Shown piece by piece: positions 1-13,500 of a DNA stretch of 64,000 bases. Under the pieces are notes generated by a model that was not told the DNA's origin, did no database searches, and saw nothing but the letters and a program-made list of their open reading frames with translations. The stretch is from Loripinus fragilis. Taxonomy: Eukaryota > Mollusca > Bivalvia > Lucinida > Lucinidae. Position 1 is the first letter of the stretch. Each line of letters opens with the position of its first letter. The translations under genes were made by a program, and so were the position numbers. The DNA lies in the NCBI GenBank assembly GCA_964019695.1, contig OZ026520.1, forward strand, positions 21,900,130 to 21,964,129, read 5' to 3'.

Positions 1-57
1 CCAATACACACCTCATCAGGATCCACAGACAGAGCAGTCCCTTCATAACCTCATTAT

Positions 58-287
58 TGACATGTGATTTCAAACAATGTGGCAGTTTGGCAAGTGTAGA
101 CTCAGACAAGCCTGTGCAGCCTACTTTTAAGCTTAGAAACTACAAATGATGCTCGGTCAGTAGCTAAACAGTCATAGTATGTTTAAGCGACATGCAAAGG
201 CTCTGATCAGCCTGTGCATATGCGCAGGCTGGTCAGAGCCTTTGCTAGTTGCACATACCACATTGTTGGAAATCTCATGTTACGGCT
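58..287. mobile_element. Foldback MITE, family FB1, copy 1
   Basis: The ends are inverted copies of each other: TGACATGTGATTTCAAACAA on the left matches the complement of TTGTTGGAAATCTCATGT on the right. The centre carries a second hairpin around TGCGCAGGCTGGTCAGAGCC. The same element recurs at about 46945-47175 and 55700-55945. There is no coding capacity. It is probably a non-autonomous DNA transposon of unknown superfamily. Confidence 0.6.
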
Positions 288-1110
288 AATATTTGGATTT
301 ATAACATACCTCATTATAACACATTTGGATATAACAGTTATTTTGCAGCTTCCAAAAAAACTTTAACCCTGGGATTTTACAAAAGAATTATAGGAAAATG
401 ACCATGAATTTTACAAAGGAATTATAGGAAAATGACCATAAAATGGTCATTTTCCTATATTTATTTTGTAAAATTGTCTCTTTATATAACACAGTATATT
501 CTTATGGACCCCAAACATAGCACTATAAACACTGTGGTCATACTACAATGGCATTTTGGGTTTTGTCACTCCCTATGGTGTTATAGTAAAATTACATTCA
601 AATAAAGGCTGACAAAAATGAGAACTTTTTGAATATCTTTGCTTCGAGGATGCATGCTCCAGATAACAACATCTGCATTGTTTTGTCAAAGCAGAAATAA
701 GATAAGATTTTATTCAAATGTGTTTTTACAGTTATATTAAAGAAATTGTCCAGTACAGTTTAGTCATAATTCTACAGTTTTGTCATAGATGAATTATCCA
801 CGATGACAAAACCGAAATCTGTCATTTCATACCCAGACATGAAACGTCAAAAGTTTTTATATAATTTTAAAGTTAAAAGATACAATGTGAATTTTAAGAA
901 CCAAATCAATTGCAACCCAAGCATTTCAGGCGTTCATCTGTGATTAAATGAAGAAATTGAACATTATGAGAAAGTTACCATAACACCGGAACAAGTGACG
1001 AAACCCAAATTGCCTATGTAGTATGACCACAGATATAAAGGGACTGCACTATAGCCCCCTTTCTATATCCTTTTCATTAGCTAGCTAATTAATACACTAG
1101 TGTGCAAATA
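288..1110. other. 3' flank / 3' UTR of the ASB-type gene
   Basis: This is AT-rich non-coding DNA downstream (in minus-strand sense) of the ASB stop codon. It holds an inverted pair around 372-475 (GGAAAATGACCAT facing ATGGTCATTTTCC). A minus-strand AATAAA (TTTATT on the plus strand, 709-714) is a candidate poly(A) signal for the ASB transcript. No further exon is visible. Confidence 0.35.
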
Positions 1111-1580
1111 TCATTTCAAGCACAAGAAATCTTTTAACTTTAACGGAATGGGCAGTCTACCTATCATACTATACAATGACGCCTCCCTATTTTTTCTCAC
1201 ATGTAATAGATGCCGGCGAATGGCTATTCTACAGCTACCACCTAATGTCAATGGCTCACATATAAACTTAGTTATCTCCTTGAGCACGGAATCATCCCAT
1301 TTCAGTTGCTGAGCAACATGTGTCAGTCTGTCAAGCTGCCAGTAATCTACGTAATATCCGCAGTTAAACAGTATTTTCACGTTTTCAATGTCATTATTTG
1401 CCCATAATGAGAACATGATGGTATTGCAGTAATGGCCAGGATGATAGACCATTCCCATAGTTTTGTCTATTGCACATCCACCCATTAATAACAGGGTAAC
1501 CATGTCTTTCTGGTTGTGGCATACAGCGTGGTCCAGTGGTGACATCAATTCTTCATTTAAAGTGTCCAAATCACAGCCAG
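1111..1580 (-). CDS. ASB-type gene, coding exon 5 (last)
   Basis: The exon begins after the acceptor TTGTAATTTCAG (minus strand) with CT, completing a split GCT codon. It encodes residues 142-297: the last ankyrin repeats and the whole SOCS box, ending KDFLCLK-TGA. Its large size and the terminal SOCS box on one exon fit ASB genes. The reading frame upstream of the acceptor is open by chance only. Confidence 0.85.
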
Positions 1581-4500
1581 CTGAAATTACAAAGTACAGT
1601 AAATGTTCTAAAATTTCAAGCACTATTTCATACTTTAGACAGTTTAATTGGATCGGTAGTTGTGTGCTTGTAAAGTATATTGCATGCACTAACACAGACC
1701 AAAAACAATTATGAAATGAATTCGATTTTTGGAATGTTCATGGAATCATGAATACTTCGGGTCTCTTACAAAGTAAGTGAAGAAGGGCTTCACATTAGTT
1801 TTGCATGAGACCCGAAGTATTCATGATTCCATGAACATTCCAAAAAGTGAATTTATTGCTTATGTTTACATTTTATTATAAATATATCTAAATTATAAAA
1901 ATTATTTATTATTATAGGAAAAACAAACAGTTATGTATTAATATGTAATTGTATTAACAGTTTTGTTGCAGTGTAAAACGGAAAAGGGAAACAGCCAGTG
2001 TGAACACGGACAGCCAATGGAGCAAACAAGAGGCTTGTTTTGCACGTGTGACTTAGGTGTGGCTCCCTGTCAATCACAACACCAGTGTCACTTCTGGCGA
2101 AGGAATTCGATGTTCGAAGCATGTTGCACAGGCAGGTGAGCTTGGCAGCTGTCAATATAATTTATGTCAATCATGAGGCTATGAACGGTCACAAAAATCT
2201 AAAGATTCAATAAAGGCTTGCTTTGGAAATGTAAATATTATGCCATGAACTTGATACCGAGGGCATAAAATATGATAGGAGATATATTTTGATAAATGTA
2301 TTTGGGTCTGTAATCAACCAGTTTCTCTTTGAGAGTTCCAAAATGTGTTTACTTACCTTTTATGAGAAGGTCAGCCACGTCTGTCTGGTGACTGTATATT
2401 GCATGAAACAATGGAGTACATTCACCACAGTCTTTGTAGTTGATAGGTGATCCCGCTTTTAACAGTCTCTTTACTATTCCTGTAACAATAAAAATAAATT
2501 CAAGGAGAGCTGTCACAAGACAACAAGTCTCCCAGGATTCCAGATAAGAGTGCATAACTGAAAATTAATTTTCTTTTGCTTGTTTTGTTGCTTTATGTCC
2601 CAAGTCAACAGCTATGGTCATTGTGGGACGGTCAGTTCACCTAACCACACTTTTTCCTGGGCAGGCTTGAACAAGCGGTTAACCAGTAATTCGTGCACAT
2701 ACTTTTGCTTGTAACTGACAACAACCCTTCTTGAATAAATCAGCGGAAGGGAGGAGAATGACCGTAGAAATTATTTCATGATCAATCTACAGGAAAGTAT
2801 GGGACCGGACCGGGATCAAACTTGCGACTCCTGGATCTGCAGTCAGACACGCATCTGTAGCCAGACACGTTACCGACTGCGCTACGCGGAAATTAATTTT
2901 CTTATTCTCCGCCAAAACATACCGTATGTTATGGGTACTCAAAGAACTGTCCCAATGAGATGGTTCTTTTGAGCACCAAAAACACATGTTTAAACTGATA
3001 GATGACAAAAAATATTTTTACAACCAAATTTTTTACTTAACTGCACCTATGGAGCTATCACAGGACAATGAAAGTCTCCTCAATCATGATGTGCCTATAA
3101 AACATGGCTGTTGTCATGGGCAGATCCAGAAAGTTTTGTCTGAGGGTCTAACTTTGACAAGTTTTTTTCTTCTTTTTTTGTTATTATTGTAGGATCCAAA
3201 TACCACTATAAGCAGGCCATCATCAGCCCGCCAGCAAAACGCCATTTAAATGGCGTTTTGCTGACATGCCGATTGTGGCCTGACATTGAATGCTGGCTTG
3301 ATAGTTTTGTGATTTGTTAGGGATCTGGACCTGTATTGGTAAGAAACCCTATATTTTTGTGATTTTTCAGGGGGGTCCGGACCCTTGTCCCTCCCTCTGG
3401 ATCGCGCATGGTTGTATATAAATGGGACAGTACATGAGATTTTAATACTTATAGCATATTTGTTAATTCACTGTTCTAACAAAGGTATGCAGCTACACAA
3501 TGGGACCACAGGTCTAAAATTTGGTGGGAGCACTTATATCCCGACTTGTGCTACCTCATATTTTAGAAACGGGCCATGTATGTTGTTCTGACTATGGTGT
3601 ATTAATACAACAAAGAAAATATTCAGTCACACCTTATGACAGTGACCTCAAATGCCAGACACTTGGATACTTAACCAAATTTAAGACCCATAACTTTCCT
3701 CATAGCAATTGCCAGTGATTGGTTACCATAATTTCTAGACCATAGTTTTATAGTACCAAGACTCACCTATATTCCCTCTTCTACAAGCTATATGAAGTGG
3801 TGTCTCACCATACAGATTGGTCACCATAATTTCTAGACCATAGTTTTATTGTAACAAAGACTCACCTATATTCCCTCGTCTACAGGCTATATGAAGGGGT
3901 GTCTCACCATACAGATTGGTCACCATAATTTCTAGACCATAGTTTTATTGTAACAAAGACTCACCTATATTACCTCTTCTACAAGCTATATGAAGGGGTG
4001 TCTCACCATACAGATTGGTCACCATAATTTCTAGACCATAGTTTTATTGTAACAAAGACTCACCTATATTCCCTCTTCTACAAGCTATATGAAGTGGTGT
4101 CTCACCATACAGATTGGTTACCATAATTTCTAGACCATAGTTAAGTAACAATTCAACTATTTCCTCTTGTCCCTGTGTATATGTATAAAGAAACCAACAG
4201 TTACAGGGTTTTCCATCAAAGAAACAAACAGTTACAGGGTTTTCCATCAAAGAAACATAGAGGATCTTACATGAATGCTCATGTTTTATTGAATTGATTA
4301 AATAAGTTGGGGAAAAGCGATAAAATGTGAGGCTTGCAGAGCATTTTATCACTTTTTCGCAAAAAGTTTAATAAAATTCAATAAGATTAAGACATGATAC
4401 ATGAATGTTAGATTTTATTTATCATATGACATTGACATGATTAAGATTACTTTGAAATTTCATTCCTGGCCTTAAAAGTTAAGATTTTGTCATTATTTAA

Positions 4501-7500
4501 TACTAACGTTGTTATGGACGTCATTTCATAAAGTTACCAAAATCTGTAAACCACTAGCGGTTTATCAATTTCAAAGATCAAAGAAACAAACATTTACAGG
4601 GATTTCCATTATAAAAAAAACATTTATAGGGTGTTTGTCGTTTTAAGATATTTCTTATCTACAGCTCTGGCGGCCCCCTTTGTTCTGCGTAGCAAAACAA
4701 TTTGTGCACTTTTGGTAGAAAGCCTCACGAGGAACATTTCTGTGAAATTATTTTGAATTTGGACTAGTGATTCAGGAGGAGATATTGAAGGCGGTGTGTA
4801 CCATTTCATTTTAGGGTCACTGTGACCTTGACCTCTGACCTCATTTCTAGGTATCTACAGGTAGTCTGGCGCATATCTTCTTTATTCCAAATTTGGTGTG
4901 TGATTGCATCTTGCAAAGAAACAAACATTTACATGGTTTTCCATCAAGAATGGGTTTAAAGAGTCCCTATGACTCTTACTTCCCTGTGCTGAGGATTCAG
5001 AAGAATAAAGAATGGATCCTCCTTTGGCTCACACATCAAATTAGTGCTATCAAATATGATATTGGGGTAAAATCTTTTTGAATTTGCATAAAATCAAAAT
5101 CTCTGCTATTTTTTATGAAAAACTGAGAGTAGCTTTTGCACCCAGTGCAAAATTTACTCACAGATTTCTTTTAAAAAATAATAAAAAAAATCATATCCAT
5201 ATTTCAGGTTTAAATTGTTTTTGTTGTTCGTTGAAGTTGAATCTTTATATCCCAGTCATAAATTTTTTGGTCAAGTCAAGATATTTCCTGGGCTGAACCA
5301 ACACTAAGCCAGACATTTTCCTAGGCCTGATTTGGGGCGAAATATCGGCCTCTTCCCCAGGGTTCATCCCAGCCCAAAATGATGATGGGCCCTTAAAATG
5401 GGCCAATGGCCCATATCCCATTCAAATACATGCAAATTTCCAAATTATAATGGGCCATTTGAAATTTTTATGGGCCCTTTCCAAAATTTGATGGGCCCAA
5501 GAATCCTTAACATCCACATTAGAGCATAATTGACATGAGATTTAAATAGCTTGTATATGGGGCCCAACCAAAAATAAAGTCCATTTTAGCAAAACATTAA
5601 TAGTTTTCTCACAAAATGGATCAGGCCCATCCTAGGATGAACCCTGCTTCCCAATTCAAAAATGAGCAAAAACTTCCAAAAATGATGTATTCTTAGTTCT
5701 ACATTTTGGTAAAAATGTCATGAAACTCAGAACCGAAATACAAAAGTTACAGATGCATGAAAATTTGCATAAAAAATGTTTTCATTCACATTTTGTGCAA
5801 TTTTTCATGAGTTTTTATCATGGGCAATTAAAGCAACAAATATTATACACTTTTATAGAGGGCCATAAAATTAAATTGACACTGGCAATTTGGTGATATC
5901 AACAGCTTTCAAACAGGTGCAAGTGTGAAAAAGTAGGGTCATATTCATCATCATTCATCATTGGTACATTAATCCCTGTTCTTCAAAACTCAACATGGAT
6001 ACAGACTTTCAGATAAGAGTGTGTAATAAAAAATTATTTTTCTTATTTGTCAACCCAAACACATGTTGTGGGTACACAAAAAAACTGTCTTAAGAGGGTG
6101 GTTCTTTACCGTACCAACAACAATTGTTACATGTAAAACTAATGGGGTAAGAAAATGTTCACACGCTCAAAACTTTTGTTTATTTTGATCTATGTAGATG
6201 GAAAGTTCAGTTAGGCCAAATAAAACAAGACAAATTCAACGAATTTATATCCCCGATGAAGGGTTATTTGAGAGAAACATGTAAATCACAAAACAAAAAT
6301 CCCATTCATTATTTATTATTCCCCGACGAAGTCGGAGGGATATAGTTTTGGGGTCGCCGTGCTTCCGCCTGTCCACACCAGACGGACGTACGGAATCGAC
6401 GGATGGACAGACGGACGGATGCAGCCAAAACTATATCCCTCCGACTTTGTCGGGGGATACAAATACCTGTGTTTAGAGGAAACCAACCCTACCTTGATTT
6501 ACTGGTGAAACTAGAATTTTTTCAGGTTTTCTGGAAAAAGTACCTTTCAAACTGCATAAAATTATACTTTTTCTCAGAAAAAAATAATAAAAAAAAGTGC
6601 CCCTACCCTGCCTAAAATTTTCAGACCCGAAACGCACTTATTTTTATCCCCCGACGAAGCCGGAGGGATATAGTTTTGGCGTCGTCCGTGCGTCCGTCCA
6701 CACTTTTTGTCTGTCCGGAACCATATCTCAGTACCTATCGGTCAGATTTAATTCATTCTTGGTACAAATGATTAGTACCATGGACTCTTGATATCCTATA
6801 AGTTTGGTCCAAATCCACCCCTTAACACTTATTGCCCTTGTTTAAGCATAGGCAATTATAAGGCAAAACCTATATTAGCTTTTTTGTGTGATGATCTTCA
6901 CATTTCATCAAAGCTATTATATTTAACATCTTCTCATTATAGACCATGATTGCCAAGTGCCTGAAGATAAGAATGGCAGTGTCAAAGTTTTACCCCACCC
7001 CCTTTGACCCCCCCTAAGGGGTCAAAGGTCAAATATTTAAATTTCGCAATAACTAAGGCAATTATTAATATTTTTTGCTGAAATTTTGCTTGCAGGCAGA
7101 GCAGCAATAGATATGAAACATATCAAACGGGATTTCAGTTTGAAGGCCTGGGTCCGAGCCTCTTCGTGGACTTATGGGGTGGGGCAGAGGCCAAAATTAA
7201 ACTTTTCAGAATCTGGTCATGTTTTATATCAAATTAAAGCTGACGCTGCTGGCAGCAACATGGTAGCAAATATTTTGCCCACAGACACACCCTCGACCCA
7301 GGGGGTGGGAGCAAAAGGTTATTTAAACTATATATTTTTTCTGAAAGTAGTCATGTTGCATATCAAATTAAAGCTGACAACGCTGGCAGCAACATGGTAG
7401 CAAATATTTTGCCCACAGACACACCTTTGACCCAAGGGATGTGGTCAAAAGGTCAAATTATATCTTTTTCTGAAAGTAATCATGTGCATGTCAAATTAAA

Positions 7501-10500
7501 GGGAGTTGAGCACAGAACACCATGAAAGCAAGTATGCTGTCATTACACACATCAACGACCCCTGGGGTGGGGTCGAAAGGTCATTTTTTTTCTTTTCTAA
7601 AAGTGGTCATGTTGCATATCAAAGTAAAGTGGAAGAAGTGTAGACCTACATGCAGGGTACATTTGAATTTACACACAATCTTGACCTCTGAGGTTGGGTT
7701 TAAAGGTCAGATATTGAAATTGTGCAGATGTAAGTATATTTTTTATTTAACTAAGCACTAAAACATACTTGACAGGCGTTTGTTACGATCTGAATGATAC
7801 TGTAGGTGAACTAAGGGATAGATAAATGGGATTTATGTTTTGTGATTTACATTTTTCTCTCAAATAACCCTTCATCATGGGATATAAATTCATCGAATTT
7901 GCCTTGTTTTATCTGGCCTAAATGTACCTGAGAAATGGCAAGATGTAGTGGACTCTCTGTCAGGAAACTATCCACTGCCTGTGTCTCCACAGTAAGACAC
8001 TCTTTATGTGACTCCAGCAGACTACTGATGATCAACCTGTCACCTGTAAAACAGTCCCCGAGGTTATAAAACTGTTTTCATTCTCAACTCAGCTGAAGCA
8101 TGAAATTCATGATCCTCCTCATAAATGTTAAAATGCCAACAATTGTTGGCATTTTAACATTTATAAGCAGGATAAATACAGCATCTGAGAGGGTTAAAGC
8201 AAGAAAAATCTTAATTTTTCAGCATTTTAGTTTTTTGAGCATTGGAAATTTCATGCTCAGGGCCTCACCCTTGTCCTGCTGGATATACACATTATCACTT
8301 TAGTAACTTGATCTGATGGGTCGGATCACATCCAGTGGCTGCGTCAGGAACATCGGATCACACAAGACAAAGTCTCGTGTGAGCCAGTCGTTCTTTGCGC
8401 AGCCACGAGGCGTGATCCAACCCATCATATCAAGTTACTAAAGTAATAATGTTTTTATTATATACCTACATAAAAACAACAACAAACACTTCCATTTCAG
8501 TAATAAACGCAACAAAAATTTAAAATTGATACCGTGTGACGTGACAGTGCAACACAGTAGCTAATGACGTCGCGCCAAATTTTTGATGACGTCACATTGT
8601 GTAAACATGTACAGCAGAGCATGAAAATGCATTTATCTTGTTTAATTCCTTTTCTTTAATATGGAAAGTGTAATTAAGGTAGTATGGGACCCATGTCAAA
8701 AGATAACCTTACTTTTACTTAAAAGTAAGAGTGTAAGAGTTATCGTTCCTGAATCTTGTTTTTAAAAGAGAATACTTATTTGTAAGACGGTATATATTAT
8801 TCTCCCCTGACAACTCTTTGATGCTTGAAACGTAATTCTGTAAGTATTTTGATTTTACAAAAAGAAGGAATGCAAGTATTAGCTTTTAAAAACATCACCC
8901 AGAGTATGAAGTCATTCAGTATTTTGATGGTTAAAAGTTGCGGACCATATAAATATACATACTATATACATGTCTCGGTTGCTATTTCTGCATGCTGCCA
9001 CTAACCTGTAAGACCCACCCCAACCCCAATAAAAGCACCGCAAGCACTGCAGAATACCCCTCCACTGCTGGGGGCACCAAAAGTTATTTTGTGAGATATA
9101 TAATGCCTAAATAGCAACAGAACTGAGATAGACAGTGATATGACGTCCTTAGTCACAATATGTAACCTTTGATGGTCAACATATCTGTGAAGTTTCATTC
9201 AGATACTCCATATAGTAAATGAACTACAGGTCAAAAACCATTTTCAGATCAATCAAGGGCAGATAACTCATGAACTGGAAAGGTAAGGGTGACAGTCCTT
9301 ACTAAAAATATGTAACCTTTGATGTTCAACATATCTGTGAAGTTTCATTCAGATATTCCATATAGTAAATGAACTACAGGTCAAAAACCATTTTTCAGAT
9401 CAATCAAGGGTAGATAACTCATGAACTGGAAAGGTAAGAGTGAAGATCCTTAGTCACAATATGTAACCTTTGATGATCAACATATCTGTGAAGTTTCATT
9501 CAGATATTCCATATTTATAGTAAATGAACTACAGGTCAAAAACCATTTTTCAGATCAATCAAGGGCAGATAACTCATGAACTGGAAAGGTAAGAGTGATG
9601 GTTCTTTGTCACAGTATGTAACCTTTGATGTGAAACATATCTGTAAAGTTTCATTTAAATGTTCCACATAGTAAAGGAACTACGGGTAAAAAACATTTTT
9701 TAATTCAATCAAGGGCGAATAACTCACAAACGGAAAGGTAAGAGTGACGGTTCTTAGTCACAATATGTTACCTTTGATGTGAAACATATCTGTGAAGTTA
9801 TATTCAGATATTCCACATAGTAAAGGAACAATAGGTCAAAAACCTTTTTTCAGACCTATCAAGGGCGGATAACTCACAAACTGGGAAGGTCAGAGTGACG
9901 GTCCTTAGTCACAATATGTAACCTTTGATGTGCAACATATCTGTAAAGTTTCATTCAGATATCATGAACAGTAAAGGAATAACAGGCCAGAAACCATTTT
10001 TCCAATACGAAAAAGGGCAGTAACTCCGTTAAAAATGGACGGATTTTGCCCATTAACAATCCCATACCACTCATCGCCGATAACAATATGTATGCAAAAT
10101 TTGAAAAAATTTCGTGAATAAATACTCAAGTTATCGATCGGAAATGGTGAGCACGGACGGACGGACGGACGGACAGACGGACGGACGGACAGACGGACAG
10201 ACACCGAAGGGTATAACATAATACCTCGCCACACTTTAGTGGCGGGGTATAAAAAGGGGGGGGGGGTTGTAAATGTGCACATGCCTTGTATGTGACATTC
10301 TCATGTTTTAGGCCCCATGGAGGTACATGGTCACTAATGTTTTATGGAGAAATGACGTAACTATTTCAATTACCTTATCACACCGGATAGGCAGCAATAA
10401 AAAACAGTCTAAACAATCGATGAATGCTGATAACAAATTGCTAGAAACAGTGTTTGTGATTGCCATTTGTTGCCTATCAGACCACAAACAACAATCCAAA

Positions 10501-13500
10501 ATTCTGTTACTAACAATATTTAACTACGTTCGTCGATAGCATTAACGTTTTCGATTGCCGCCTATCTAGTGTGTTTTTGTTATACTGAAGACCTAGCCAA
10601 AACAATCTGATACAAGGGCTAGGAGTTATTTCATGTTTCTGTTGAAAAAATTATTTTGTTTCGTTGCATGTTTCATGATGATAAAATGGACATTTCTGCA
10701 TACATTTTAATAAAATTAATTGGAACTGCATTTGCCTGAAAGGAAGATATATGATAATATAACATTCTTTTCTGTATATTAACGCTTGGCAAGCATGGTA
10801 CAGATGTGCGGATCCAGGAATTTTCATCAGGGGGGGGGGGGGGGGGAGGGGGAGGGTCCAGGTCAGTCTGACAAAAAAGCTCTGACAACGATTTTTTAGT
10901 CCTCAGCTTATTTTACAGAAGTCAAATGGTCAATTTCAAAGAAATCTATCATTTTTCAAGGCTCCAGATGGGGTCCAACTTTTTCCAGGGGGTCCAACTT
11001 TTTCCAGGGGGTGTCCAATTGCTTATTCCCTATAGAAAACCCAGTTAATTTGTGATTTTCCAGAGGGGGTCCGGACCCCCTGTCCCCCCCTCTGGATCCG
11101 CACTTGGTGCAGCCCTCACAGCTTCATGGTTAAGGCTACAATACATTATTTCATTTGGGCTTGGCAAACGTTAATAGACAGAAGAATGTATCATCCTTTT
11201 ATTGCTATATACCTTATAATAAGTGTTTACTATAGAAACTTGAGGTGTTTCAATTGCTGACAATTGTACATTTCATTTCATGTGTCATATTTTGGTTGAT
11301 CGTTGACCAATCACTGACCGCGGGCTTTACATGACTACAGAGGGCTTAATTGCCATTTCAACCTGCTCACGGATATCCTCTGCGAGTTAAGATACCGTCG
11401 CTTATGCTTTATTGAGAAATGACCAAAATATTCAATTATCATAAGATACGCTACTTTATTACATCGGATAGGCGACAATCGAGAAGGCTCTGAACAATCG
11501 ATGAATGTGGATCGCAAATCGCTAGAATTTTCCATTTGTCACCAGCAATCCAAAAAGTCTGTTTCTGACAGTATTTGATCTACGTTCGTCGATAGCATCA
11601 ACGTTTTCGATTGCCACCTATCCGGTATGTGTATTGATACAATGAATACGTAACCAAAACAATCTGAAACAAGAGCTAGGAGTTATCTACATTTTTCAGT
11701 CATGTTTCTGTTGATAAAAAAGTTTGCTTCCACACCGGATAGTGAGCAATCGAAAACACTCTTAACCATTGACGAACGCGGATCAAAACTCGCTAGAAAC
11801 AGTGTTTTGATTGCAAAGTGTCGCCTGTTCGATGAGTGATGGTAATAAAAAAAACTATGATTCTAACTATTTTTGGTCTATAATCGTCGATAGTATTGAT
11901 GTTTTCGATTGCGCCTATAATGGGTGGTTTTGTTGTATGCTTCACGATGTTACAGTGGACATTTTTTTTGGAAATACTTTTGCTTGAAAGGAAAGTATTC
12001 TAGAACTTTTTGGATACTGTAAAGGCAGCACCTCATGACTGCCTTATTAGTCTACTTTAGACATAGGTAAAATCTGAAAATGAGGCATTATAACTACATT
12101 CGAAAGTGTTTGTTTATTGTTTAACATTAGTATAGAGGCAAACAGTGTGGACCCAGATCAGACTGCTCTAGGTGAGCAGTCTGCTCTAGATCTACACTGT
12201 TTGTTTAAGAGGCTTCATAATATTTCAATAGACGATAAAAACATACGATTGTGTTGTAATATACGCTTTAAGGGTTAATAAATGTGGGTTCAGTGCATTA
12301 AGGGACAGGACTTTCATGAAATGCACGCAGACCTGCGCGACTCAAGCAACTTTTAAACACTTAACCAATGGATAGAACCTGATTTCCATTCTTGAGCAGT
12401 TGAAATAACCGAACCACGCCCAGATATGAAAATTAAAGTTGCCACCTTTACAGTATCCAAAAAGTTCTATAATATATAACAATGACAATATAACATTCCT
12501 TTCTGTATATTAACTTTGTCAAGCCCTTGTGCGATAATGTGTTGCAGGCCTCACCGCTGTGTGGTTTTGGTTGCAACACATCACATTCAGGCTTGCCAAA
12601 CATTAATACAAGGAAAAGAATGTTTTATCCTCTTATTGCATATTTGTAAGTTTATTCTTTAAATGACATTTAGATCTATGCATCAGGAATAAAGCTATAA
12701 TTTTTAGCTTTTATCAACATAAATCCTATGTGTAAGAAAGCATCAAAGTATCAAGACATGCTATAGCCATAATGTAATGTGCTGGGTCACATATGCTAGG
12801 TCAAAATCTTTTTTGTCATTTTCTACGCCCATTTGTCAGTGCTTAATCAATAATAGCTATGTCTCCGCCCAGTGATATACATAGGGCGTAGACAAACAAA
12901 AAATTGGTTGAAAGGGGAGACAACACTTATTATAGTCTTTATTTTTTTCAGGATTTTTCAGAAAAGTCACCAAAACAAAAAAATGAGCACGGTGACACAT
13001 ATTTTTTTATTCAATCATTAGATTCTTCATGAAAATATCTTTGTAAAAATATGTTTTTTGTTGTTCCAGTTACATTCTCTGATATGTTTATTTTGAATAT
13101 TAATATTTTTTTGGCATTTATTCGTTTGACTTAATTAGGATTTGCTTAATAAATTGTGTAAATACATGTTATTTCACTATTTTTTGTTTTTATTTATATC
13201 TCTGGTGTGAGTAGTAGTTGTACTGAAAAAAAACTGTATTGCGTTTCTTGTTAATTTATTAACAAAATCTGTGTTTGTTTATTTCAAAAACCTGCGATTT
13301 TGCAGTTTTTGACATCAAATAACTTTTTAAAAAGAACGGTGAGGTATTGTTTTTTTTGTCTTAGATTATAAGTATAAGTCTATATTATAATATATTAAAA
13401 GATAAAACACTTTTGGACATATGCCGGTGAGTCCGGTACTACCTTAAGGCTAATCGCCAAGACGTCAGATAGAGTGGGTTGTGATTTGAATGATTAGGGT

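Noticed and set aside
10673..10888. A proline-rich peptide
   Set aside because: The prolines come from a poly-G homopolymer inside a foldback element.
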